Shown in pieces: positions 1 through 5,758 of a DNA stretch of 6,099 nucleotides. Numbering within the stretch: position 1 is the first letter of the stretch; the number at the start of each line of letters is the position of its first letter. The stretch spans positions 1 to 6,099 of the forward strand of contig JAUYMV010000400.1 of the NCBI GenBank assembly GCA_030698645.1, written 5' to 3'. The notes under the pieces are model-generated. The model was given only the letters and a program-made list of their open reading frames with translations, did not search any database and had not been told where the DNA came from. The DNA comes from Mesorhizobium sp. (lineage in GTDB: Bacteria > Pseudomonadota > Alphaproteobacteria > Rhizobiales > Rhizobiaceae). A program made the position numbers and the translations under genes.

Positions 1-1293
1 CGGCCATTCCTTCAGCCGCTCGTAGGCGATGCCGCGCTGGTAGAAGACGCTCCATTCGCCCTTGGTCGGCGCCTTGAGCCGCTCGACGGCGCGGTCATAG
101 ACCTGCGCCGCGGCGCGGAAATCCTCGACGCCGGCATAGACGCCGCCAAGCGCCAGATAGGCGCGCATGTCGTCCGGGTCCTGGTCGAGCAGCGCCTTGA
201 GGTGCGACACGGCCTCGTCGGTGCGCTTCAGCTCGGCCAGATCGAGGCCCATCTGCAGTTCGGCGATGCGCTTCAGCGGCGAGTCGGCCGAGACCTTGCC
301 GTAGATCTCGATCGCCTCCTCGAGATTCTGCTGCTGCTCGGCCACGCCGCCGAGCTGGATCAAAACGGCGTCGTTGGCCGGCGTCAGGGCGCGCGCGAAC
401 TGCAGGTAGATCCGCACGAAGGATTCGCCGCCGCCGCGGTTCAGCGCGCTGGCGACATCGAGCAGGATTTCGGCCGCGCCTTCGCGGGCGGTCGCAATGA
501 ACATCGGAATCGGCTTGCCCGCCTGGATGTCCTTGCGCAGCGCGGCGGTGGTCGGTCGGCCGGTCGAGAACTCGTTGACGCGGTCGAGCATCTGCAGCGC
601 CTCGTCCTTCTTGCCGTCGCGGGCGAGAAAGCCGGCATAGGCCTCGACGAGGCGGACATAGGCTTCCGGCGCCACGTCGGCGGCCGATCGCGTGATCGCG
701 GTCTCGTCATAGACGGCGCGGGCGTCTTCCTTGCGGCCCGCGAAGTCGAGGATCAGCGCGCGGTGGATATTGCGGAACAGGGAGTACCATTCCGGGCCGT
801 CGAGGCGGTCGAGCACCGTCATCGCCCCAGCCGAATCACCGCTGCCGGCCTTCGCCCAGGCGGTCATGACGCCGGTGATCAGCCGGTCGAGATCGGATTC
901 GAGCGCCAGCTTCAGGAAGGTTTCGGCATCGGTGAACTTGTCCTTGCGGAACGCATCGATGGCCAGCGCAACGCGCGAAAATCGCTCGACGTCGGCGACC
1001 GACTTGAGCTTTTCGGCATAGGGAAGCGCCTCGTCGAAGGACCCCTTGGCGACCAGCGCCAGCATGATGCTCTGCTGCAGCGCCTGGTTGTCGGGGCTGA
1101 CGGCAAGCGCGCGCCGGTAATAGGAGATGGCGCTGTCGAGGTCGTTGTCGGCCTCGGCGGCGCGGCCGGCGAGATAGGCACCGGAGAAGGAGGTCAATTC
1201 GGGCGGAGTCGCCGCGGCGTTGGCGACGGCCGAAAAGCCGAGGCCGATCGCCAGCGCGACGCTCGCCGGCCAGTTGCGCTTCTTCATCCGCAT
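1..1293 (-). CDS. Exported TPR-repeat protein, C-terminus beyond the left edge
   Basis: The minus-strand frame is open from an ATG at 1293 to the left edge, giving 431 residues without a stop, so the 3' end of the gene is missing. Residues 1-26 form a typical Sec signal peptide: basic MRMKKR, a hydrophobic core (about 10-24) and an A-N-A cleavage site before Ala27. The mature protein is helical and repetitive. Two TPR-like units are visible at about 37-104 (YYRRALAVSPDN is a good helix-B match) and at least three more at about 309-431 (for example EEAIEIYGKV and RAAAQVYDRAVERL). The middle is more degenerate. TPRs bind other proteins; after export this one would work in the periplasm or at the envelope, partner unknown. 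The start at 1293 is preferred over the in-frame ATG at 1287 because AAGGAAGG lies 6 bases upstream of it. It lies downstream of the polyprenyl synthase on the same strand, 133 bases away. The TPR fold and export are clear; no specific function can be assigned. Confidence 0.88.
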   Translation of the reverse strand, partial: MRMKKRNWPASVALAIGLGFSAVANAAATPPELTSFSGAYLAGRAAEADNDLDSAISYYRRALAVSPDNQALQQSIMLALVAKGSFDEALPYAEKLKSVADVERFSRVALAIDAFRKDKFTDAETFLKLALESDLDRLITGVMTAWAKAGSGDSAGAMTVLDRLDGPEWYSLFRNIHRALILDFAGRKEDARAVYDETAITRSAADVAPEAYVRLVEAYAGFLARDGKKDEALQMLDRVNEFSTGRPTTAALRKDIQAGKPIPMFIATAREGAAEILLDVASALNRGGGESFVRIYLQFARALTPANDAVLIQLGGVAEQQQNLEEAIEIYGKVSADSPLKRIAELQMGLDLAELKRTDEAVSHLKALLDQDPDDMRAYLALGGVYAGVEDFRAAAQVYDRAVERLKAPTKGEWSVFYQRGIAYERLKEWP

Positions 1294-1426
1294 TCAAAGC
1301 CTTCCTTGGGGTGTGTTTCCACGAAGCACCCTGCCGCGCCAAGCATGGCCTTTTTGCGGACAGGGTTCAACTTATCCGCCTTCACAATGCGTTGCACAAT
1401 GGATGCGCCGGCTTCGCGCCGGCCGC
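1294..1426 (-). promoter_or_regulatory. Leader of the TPR gene, with weak promoter and repeat signals
   Basis: This 133-base gap lies between the polyprenyl synthase stop and the TPR start, both on the minus strand. The TPR ribosome binding site (AAGGAAGG on the minus strand) lies at the edge nearest the ATG. A weak promoter can be read on the minus strand: TTGTGC (1394-1399), a 17-base spacer and GATAAG (1371-1376). It matches the sigma-70 hexamers only 3/6 and 4/6. The -35 part overlaps one copy of a direct repeat, CACAATG at 1383-1389 and 1395-1401 (12-base period). Whether the TPR gene has its own promoter or is read through from the synthase is not settled by the sequence. Confidence 0.25.
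1407..1423 (-). terminator. Short GC hairpin just past the polyprenyl synthase stop
   Basis: GCCGGC at 1407-1412 and GCCGGC at 1418-1423 can pair as a 6-bp stem with a 5-base loop, starting 3 bases after the synthase stop codon. On the minus strand it is not followed by a T-run, so it is not a classical intrinsic terminator. It could stabilise a 3' end or be a chance product of GC-rich sequence. Confidence 0.22.
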
Positions 1427-2443
1427 TCAGTTCACCCGGCTGATGCAGAAGTCGATGACGTCGAGCAGCGCGTCCTTCTGCGGCGTGGCCTTTAGCGGCG
1501 CCAGCGCATCGCGCGCTATGTCGCCGAAATGACGCGCCCGGCTGATCGTGTCGCCGATCGCGCCATAGCGGATCATCAGGCCGGTGGCCTTTTCGAGTTC
1601 GGCGTCGCCGGTGGCGTTGCCCTCGATGGCCTGCTTCCAGAATTCGCGGTCCGCGGTGGTGCCGCGGCGATAGCTGAGGATGACCGGGAGTGTCACCTTG
1701 CCCTCGCGGAAATCGTCTCCGGTGTTCTTGCCGAGGTCCTTGGAGTTGCCACCATAGTCGAGTGCGTCGTCGACGAGTTGGAAGGCGAGGCCGAGATTCC
1801 TGCCGTAGGAGCGCAGCGCCGTGCGCTCGGCGCGGCCGACGCCGGCGATGACCGGCCCGACCTCGGCGGCAGCCGAAAACAGCGCCGCGGTCTTGGCCTT
1901 GATGACCGACAGATATTCGTCCTCGGTGGTTTCCAGGTTCTTGGCGGCCGACAGCTGCATGACTTCGCCCTCGGCGATGATCGAGGCGGCGGCAGTCAGG
2001 ATGTCGAGGGCCGGCAGCGAGCCGACGTCGACCATCATGCGAAATGCCTGGCCGAGCAGGAAGTCGCCGACCAGCACGCTTGCCTGGTTGCCCCAGATCA
2101 TGCGCGCCGTCTTCCTGCCGCGCCGCATGCCGCTCTCGTCGACGACGTCGTCGTGCAGCAGCGTCGCGGTGTGCATGAACTCGACGCTGGTGGCGAGTTT
2201 CACATGGCCGTCGCCGGAATAGCCGAACATCTGGGCAGCCGCGAGCGTCACCATCGGACGCAGGCGCTTGCCGCCCGACGAGATCAGGTGATTGGCGATC
2301 TCCGGGATCATTTCGACGCTCGACCCCGCCTTGGACAGGATCAGTTCGTTGACGCGTCCCATGTCGGCCGCCGTCAGGTCGATCAGCGGCTTGATCGACG
2401 CGTTCTCGCGCTTTCCGTCCTCAAGCGATACGACTATGCCCAC
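1427..2443 (-). CDS. ispB: Long-chain polyprenyl (probably decaprenyl) diphosphate synthase
   Basis: This trans-prenyltransferase adds IPP units to an allylic primer to make the all-trans side chain of ubiquinone; it is a soluble cytosolic enzyme. The protein has 338 residues, the normal family size. Visible motifs are GGKRLRP (57-63, IPP binding), the first aspartate-rich motif DDVVD (98-102) followed by R107-R108, K182/K184 in the KAKT segment, and the second aspartate-rich motif DDALD (225-229). The residue five before the first motif is a small Ala93, as in long-chain enzymes; short-chain synthases carry bulky residues there. Rhizobiales usually make Q10, so decaprenyl is the likely product and ddsA is an alternative symbol, but chain length cannot be read from sequence alone. 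The GTG start at 2443 is chosen because GGAG (2451-2454) lies 7 bases upstream and family resemblance begins there. The frame stays open much further upstream, but only as a shadow of the methyltransferase gene. Confidence 0.95.
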   Translation of the reverse strand: MGIVVSLEDGKRENASIKPLIDLTAADMGRVNELILSKAGSSVEMIPEIANHLISSGGKRLRPMVTLAAAQMFGYSGDGHVKLATSVEFMHTATLLHDDVVDESGMRRGRKTARMIWGNQASVLVGDFLLGQAFRMMVDVGSLPALDILTAAASIIAEGEVMQLSAAKNLETTEDEYLSVIKAKTAALFSAAAEVGPVIAGVGRAERTALRSYGRNLGLAFQLVDDALDYGGNSKDLGKNTGDDFREGKVTLPVILSYRRGTTADREFWKQAIEGNATGDAELEKATGLMIRYGAIGDTISRARHFGDIARDALAPLKATPQKDALLDVIDFCISRVN

Positions 2444-2590
2444 CGCGCAACTCCAGTCCCGTTTGCCGTCGTCCGGCATTTCCCTGGCGCCGAAAAGAGG
2501 GCGGTGGGCGTCTCCTCGGCAAGGGGCGAATTGGCGCGGCGGGCTTTGGCGCCGGTTTACTTCCCGCGGCCAAGCTGCGACGCTTGCGGC
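2444..2590. promoter_or_regulatory. Divergent intergenic region between ispB and the DUF2007 gene
   Basis: This 147-base gap separates the two divergent gene sets and must hold promoters in both directions unless these lie inside neighbouring genes. On the minus strand it carries the GGAG ribosome binding site of the synthase (2451-2454). I find no convincing -35/-10 pair on either strand. TTGGCGC occurs twice (2531-2537 and 2546-2552, 15-base period), with a related TGGCGCC at 2485-2491. These may be operator-like or just GC-rich repetition. No clear Shine-Dalgarno sequence precedes the DUF2007 ATG. Confidence 0.45.
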
Positions 2591-2815
2591 ATGATCGAAC
2601 TCGTTCGCACCAACGACCTCGTCCTGATCTCCTTCATCGAAGCGCTGCTGCGCGACGCAGGCATCGGATTCTTCGTCGCCGACCAGAACATGAGCATCGT
2701 CGAGGGTTCGATCGGTGTGCTGCAGCGGCGCATCATGGTCGATTCGGACGATCTCGACGAAGCCCGCGCCTTGCTGGCGGACGCCGGCATCGCCGACGAG
2801 ATCCGCAATGGCTGA
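2591..2815 (+). CDS. DUF2007-family small protein
   Basis: This 74-residue soluble protein begins MIELVRTNDLVLISFIEALL and matches the DUF2007 family (Pfam: putative signal transducing protein) as remembered from rhizobial genomes. Recognisable features are the opening strand ELVRTND, an amphipathic helix (about 12-23), the strand GIGFFVADQN (24-33), a turn with EGS (38-40), a strand RRIMVD (46-51) and the C-terminal helix DDLDEARALLADAG (53-66). This beta-alpha-beta-beta-alpha order is ACT/ferredoxin-like and fits the full family length. There is no signal peptide or membrane segment. Family members are thought to have regulatory or ligand-sensing roles, but no biochemical function is established. 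The methyltransferase gene follows after 27 bases on the same strand, so the two are probably co-transcribed. The ATG lacks a strong ribosome binding site; a start close to a transcription start is possible. Confidence 0.85.
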   Translation: MIELVRTNDLVLISFIEALLRDAGIGFFVADQNMSIVEGSIGVLQRRIMVDSDDLDEARALLADAGIADEIRNG

Positions 2816-2842
2816 CGGGTTCGCCCCGACCGCGAGACGACG

Positions 2843-3634
2843 ATGCACACCGATCCCGCAGCCCATCCCCCGATCGACGCCGGTTTCAGCCTCGACGCCT
2901 TCCATCGCGGCCGTTTCCACCTGGTGCAGCCCGTCGGCGGCCACCGCTCGGGGCTCGACGCCATGCTTCTGGCCGCAGCGCTGCCGACCGATTTTTCCGG
3001 CCATGCCGCCGATCTCGGCGCCGGCGCCGGCGCGGCCGGACTTGCCGTGCTGTCGCGCTGCCCGCAGGCGCGGATCACGCTCGTCGAGCGCGATCCGGCG
3101 ATGCTGGACTGCGCGCGGCGGACACTTTCGCTTTCCCATAACCGGCCGCTGGCGGAACGGGCGACGCTGATCGACGCGGACGTCGCGCTGACCGGTCCGG
3201 CACGCAGCGCGGCGGGCCTGACCGATGCCGGTTTCGACTTCGCCCTGATGAACCCGCCCTTCAACGACGGCGCCGACAGGGCGACGCCCGATCCGCTGCG
3301 CAGGAGCGCGCATGTGATGGAGGACGGGCTGTTCGAGGCGTGGATCCGGACCGCCGCGGCGATCGTGCGGCCAGGCGGCGGCCTCGCCCTGATCGCGCGG
3401 CCGGAATCGCTCGGCGGCGTGCTGGCGGCGCTCGGCCGGCGCTTCGGCGGGGCGCGGATCGTGCTCGTGCATCCCAGCGCCGACCAGAAGGCGATCCGCT
3501 TCGTGCTCCGCGCCAGCAAGGGCTCGCGGGCGCGGCTGGCCTTCGTGCCTGCCCTGGTCCTGAACGACGCGGCCGGCCCGCTGCCGCGGACGCAGGCGCT
3601 GTCCAACGGCGCGGCGGCGCTTTTCGACGATTGA
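2843..3634 (+). CDS. TrmN6-like SAM-dependent methyltransferase (COG4123)
   Basis: This 263-residue class I methyltransferase resembles E. coli TrmN6/YfiC, which methylates N6 of A37 in tRNA1(Val). Visible features are the N-terminal segment F25 to D39 (FHLVQPVGGHRSGLD; QP...HR.G.D is typical of the family), SAM motif I DLGAGAGAAG (57-66), an acidic end of strand 2 at E82, and the catalytic NPPF (137-140) that marks enzymes acting on exocyclic amino groups of adenine, cytosine or glutamine. H153 (RSAHVMED) and the strand after 170 (GGGLALIARPE) complete the fold. The C-terminus contains the SKG motif (about 228-230) common in this group. Size is slightly above E. coli TrmN6 (245). The start is ATG 2843, with a weak GAGA five bases upstream. 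The family is clear. The tRNA substrate is inferred, because rhizobial COG4123 proteins are mostly untested, so no symbol is given. Confidence 0.85.
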   Translation: MHTDPAAHPPIDAGFSLDAFHRGRFHLVQPVGGHRSGLDAMLLAAALPTDFSGHAADLGAGAGAAGLAVLSRCPQARITLVERDPAMLDCARRTLSLSHNRPLAERATLIDADVALTGPARSAAGLTDAGFDFALMNPPFNDGADRATPDPLRRSAHVMEDGLFEAWIRTAAAIVRPGGGLALIARPESLGGVLAALGRRFGGARIVLVHPSADQKAIRFVLRASKGSRARLAFVPALVLNDAAGPLPRTQALSNGAAALFDD

Positions 3635-3716
3635 AAGCGCCGACGAGCGCCCTGTCCCGCCATTGCGCTTCGATGCCAAATTCCTACATGCGTCAGGACA
3701 ACGGAGAATCCCGCCT

Positions 3717-4583
3717 GTGCTGAGCTTCCTGCAAAGACTGCTGCCGAAATCCTGGCGCTCCGACGCCATCACGATTCCGGTCATCCGGCTGCATGGCACG
3801 ATCATGGCGGGCGGCGGTCAGTTGCGGCAGAGCCTGTCGCTTGCCTCGACCGCCGGGCTGATCGAAAAGGCGTTCTCGTTCAAGGACTCGCCGGCCATCG
3901 CGATCTCCATCAACTCGCCGGGCGGCTCGCCGGTGCAGTCGCGGCTGATCTACAAGCGGATCCGCGACCTGGCGGTGGAAAAGGACAAGCGGGTCTACAT
4001 GTTCGTCGAGGATGTCGCGGCCTCCGGCGGCTACATGATCGCCATCGCCGGCGACGAGATCATCGCCGACCCCTCCTCCATCGTCGGCTCGATCGGCGTG
4101 GTCTCCGCCTCGTTCGGCTTTCCGGAGCTGCTCAGGAAAATCGGCGTGGAGCGGCGCGTCTACACGGCCGGCGTCAACAAGGCGACGCTCGATCCCTTCC
4201 AGGAGGAAAAGCCCGAGGACATCGAGCGCCTGAAGGCGCTGCAGCTCGAAGTGCACGACACGTTCATCGACATGGTCAAGGAACGGCGCGGCGCGAAGCT
4301 GTCGGACGATCCGGACCTCTTCACCGGCCTGTTCTGGACCGGCAAGCGCGGGCTCGCGCTCGGTCTGGTCGATGCGCTCGGCGACATGCGCGGCTTTCTG
4401 CGCGCGCGCCATGGCGACAAGGTGCGCCTGAAACTCGTGTCGCCGCAGCGCGGGCTGTTCGGCCGCAGGCTCGGTTTCCTCGGCATCGGATCGCCCGATG
4501 CGTCGGAGCTTGCCTCGGCCGCGGCGAACGGCGTCGCCGATGCGGCGGGCGCACGCGCGCTGTGGGCGCGATACGGCCTTTGA
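3717..4583 (+). CDS. S49 family serine peptidase (SppA/SohB-like)
   Basis: This 288-residue peptidase belongs to the ClpP/crotonase-fold S49 family, which cleaves signal peptide remnants or membrane-protein fragments with a Ser/Lys dyad. Numbering from the GTG at 3717, the nucleophile is Ser103 in VAASGGYM and the general base is Lys155 in AGVNKATLDPF. The 52-residue spacing equals that of Bacillus SppA (Ser147/Lys199, from memory). SINSPGGSP (about 64-72) forms the oxyanion-side loop, and DPSSIVGSIGVV (about 118-129) is the usual core helix region. It is the short single-domain type, half of E. coli SppA. Unlike most relatives it shows no N-terminal membrane anchor: the first 20 residues are amphipathic and basic (SFLQRLLPKSWR). 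The GTG start is preferred over the in-frame ATG at 3663, because GGAGA lies about 10 bases upstream and the extra 18 residues look non-coding. It lies 82 bases after the methyltransferase gene. The substrate is unknown. Confidence 0.9.
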   Translation: MLSFLQRLLPKSWRSDAITIPVIRLHGTIMAGGGQLRQSLSLASTAGLIEKAFSFKDSPAIAISINSPGGSPVQSRLIYKRIRDLAVEKDKRVYMFVEDVAASGGYMIAIAGDEIIADPSSIVGSIGVVSASFGFPELLRKIGVERRVYTAGVNKATLDPFQEEKPEDIERLKALQLEVHDTFIDMVKERRGAKLSDDPDLFTGLFWTGKRGLALGLVDALGDMRGFLRARHGDKVRLKLVSPQRGLFGRRLGFLGIGSPDASELASAAANGVADAAGARALWARYGL

Positions 4584-4608
4584 TCCGCCGTAAAAAGCGG
4601 GCTAGACT
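4580..4608 (+). promoter_or_regulatory. Candidate sigma-70 promoter for the small membrane gene, ispE and moaB
   Basis: TTGATC (4580-4585), a 17-base spacer containing TAAAAAG, and TAGACT (4603-4608) match the TTGACA and TATAAT hexamers 4/6 each at optimal spacing. The -35 overlaps the TGA stop of the peptidase gene. Transcription would begin near 4615, about 50 bases before the small gene's ATG. The signal stands out against the GC-rich surroundings but is not proven. If real, it starts a second transcription unit within the plus-strand series. Confidence 0.4.
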
Positions 4609-4666
4609 GCTGTAACCGACCGGCCGGCCCGCCGGAACATGGCCGCGCAACGGAGGCGCTACGGAC

Positions 4667-4852
4667 ATGCCGCAACTGATCCTACTGGCCGTCGTCGGCG
4701 TGGTCGCCTATGTCGGATATCGCGCGTTCATCAAGGAGGCGGCGCGCGTGTCGGCGCGCATGCGCCGCGCCGAGCAGGAAGCCGCGACCCGCGCGGTCGG
4801 CACCCTTGTGAAGGACCCGAAGACCGGCGAATACCGCCTGGCGAAGGACTAG
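4667..4852 (+). CDS. Small single-pass membrane protein, function unknown
   Basis: This 61-residue protein has one strong hydrophobic segment at residues 4-19 (LILLAVVGVVAYVGYR) right at the N-terminus. A basic, helical, probably amphipathic stretch follows (about 20-44, KEAARVSARMRRAEQEAATR), then a C-terminal tail GTLVKDPKTGEYRLAKD. The layout suggests an inner-membrane protein with a short cytoplasmic domain, since the positive charges follow the segment. A strong ribosome binding site GGAGG (4652-4656) lies 10 bases before the ATG, which supports real translation. Similar short proteins with a DPKTGEYR-like tail occur in Rhizobiales, as I recall, annotated as hypothetical. The architecture also recalls PP0621-type small proteins, whose tail carries a cysteine pair; there is no cysteine here, so that link is weak. 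It lies between the S49 peptidase (83 bases upstream) and ispE (28 bases downstream). No function can be assigned. Confidence 0.8.
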   Translation: MPQLILLAVVGVVAYVGYRAFIKEAARVSARMRRAEQEAATRAVGTLVKDPKTGEYRLAKD

Positions 4853-4880
4853 GTCCCATCCCCTTCGCGCCTGCCCGCTG

Positions 4881-5756
4881 ATGCGAGAGAGCGCAGTGCT
4901 TTCAGCGCCGGCAAAGCTCAATCTGGCGCTGCATGTGACCGGACGGCGCGCGGACGGCTATCACCTACTGGAAACGCTCGCCGTATTCACCGAATTCGGC
5001 GACCGCATCAAGATTTCGCCCGCCGAGCGTGACGCGCTGGCACTCACCGGGCCCTATGCCGACGGACTGGCTCTCGATGCCAGCAATCTCGTCGTCCGGG
5101 CGCGCGACAGGCTGCGCGACGCCTTTCCCGACACCGTCCTGCCACCGATCCTGATCGAACTCGAAAAGAACCTGCCGATCGCGTCGGGCATCGGCGGCGG
5201 GTCGAGCGACGCGGCGACGGCGCTTCGCGGCCTGGCGCGCTTCTGGAACCTTGCCGTCGAAGCCGGCGAATTGGCCGACATCGCCGCGCCGCTCGGCGCC
5301 GACCTGCCGATGTGCCTCGCCGCCCGCCCGCTTCTCGCAAGAGGCACCGGCGAGGCGCTGGAACCGCTCTCGGGATGGCCGGCGCTCGACCTCGTGCTGG
5401 TCAATCCGGGTGTCCCGGTCGCCACGGCGGCCGTGTTCGCGGGGCTGGCGCGGCGCGACAACGCGGCGTTGCCGCCGCTGCCGCCGGCGCGCGATCTCGG
5501 CTCGATCCTCGGCTGGCTCGGCCAGACCCGCAACGATCTGGAAGCGCCGGCACGCGCGCTGGCGCCCGGCATCGCCGACGCGATCGCGGCGTTGCAGGCA
5601 ACCGGCGCGGTCTTTTCGCGGATGTCGGGGTCAGGCGCCACCTGTTTCGGACTGCATGCGTCGGCCAAAGCTGCCAGACTGGCGGCCGACGCGATCAGGG
5701 CCGCGCATCCCGGCTGGTTCGTGACTGCGACACGCGCGATGGCATCGGAGAGCTGA
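4881..5756 (+). CDS. ispE: 4-diphosphocytidyl-2-C-methyl-D-erythritol kinase
   Basis: IspE is the GHMP-family kinase that phosphorylates the 2-hydroxyl of CDP-methylerythritol with ATP, the fourth step of the MEP route to IPP and DMAPP, in the cytosol. The protein has 291 residues (E. coli 283). All three GHMP motifs are present: substrate-binding APAKLNLALHVTGRRADGYH (9-28, with catalytic-site Lys12), the ATP loop PIASGIGGGSSDAAT (99-113), and the C-terminal SRMSGSGATCFG (236-247). The catalytic aspartate is Asp141 in GADLP. The ATG at 4881 has no clear ribosome binding site. An in-frame GTG at 4896 is preceded by GAGAGA (4885-4890) at a 5-base distance and still leaves the whole substrate motif, so the true start may be five residues later. 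It follows the small membrane gene by 28 bases, and its stop is 2 bases from the moaB start, suggesting one operon. Its product feeds the polyprenyl synthase encoded at 1427-2443. Confidence 0.96.
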   Translation: MRESAVLSAPAKLNLALHVTGRRADGYHLLETLAVFTEFGDRIKISPAERDALALTGPYADGLALDASNLVVRARDRLRDAFPDTVLPPILIELEKNLPIASGIGGGSSDAATALRGLARFWNLAVEAGELADIAAPLGADLPMCLAARPLLARGTGEALEPLSGWPALDLVLVNPGVPVATAAVFAGLARRDNAALPPLPPARDLGSILGWLGQTRNDLEAPARALAPGIADAIAALQATGAVFSRMSGSGATCFGLHASAKAARLAADAIRAAHPGWFVTATRAMASES

Positions 5757-5758
5757 AC

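Noticed and set aside
202..1443. A 413-residue plus-strand open frame opposite the TPR gene.
   Set aside because: It is the antisense shadow of a GC-rich coding frame. The minus strand shows a signal peptide, a ribosome binding site and TPR repeats; the plus frame shows no domain or ribosome binding site.
2485..2553. Three TGGCGC-type repeats in the divergent gap, considered as operators.
   Set aside because: Spacing is irregular and the GGCGCC core is common in DNA this rich in GC, so they are noted in the intergenic entry but not claimed as sites.
1529..2590. A long plus-strand frame that could extend the DUF2007 protein to 428 residues.
   Set aside because: The upstream part is antisense to ispB. 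DUF2007 similarity starts exactly at the ATG at 2591 and the 74-residue product is of normal family length.
2557..3663. A 368-residue minus-strand open frame opposite the methyltransferase gene.
   Set aside because: Its serine/arginine/alanine-rich composition is typical of a shadow frame, with no recognisable domain. The plus strand carries intact SAM and NPPF motifs.
2444..3805. The ispB frame stays open upstream, allowing a 792-residue minus-strand protein.
   Set aside because: The extra N-terminal part is arginine- and proline-rich, resembles no domain, and lies antisense to the well-supported methyltransferase and DUF2007 genes. A GTG with a good ribosome binding site marks the real start at 2443.
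4620..4635. A CCGGC/GCCGG hairpin before the small membrane gene, considered as a terminator of the peptidase transcript.
   Set aside because: The stem is only 5 bp, no T-run follows, and it sits close to the ribosome binding site of the next gene.
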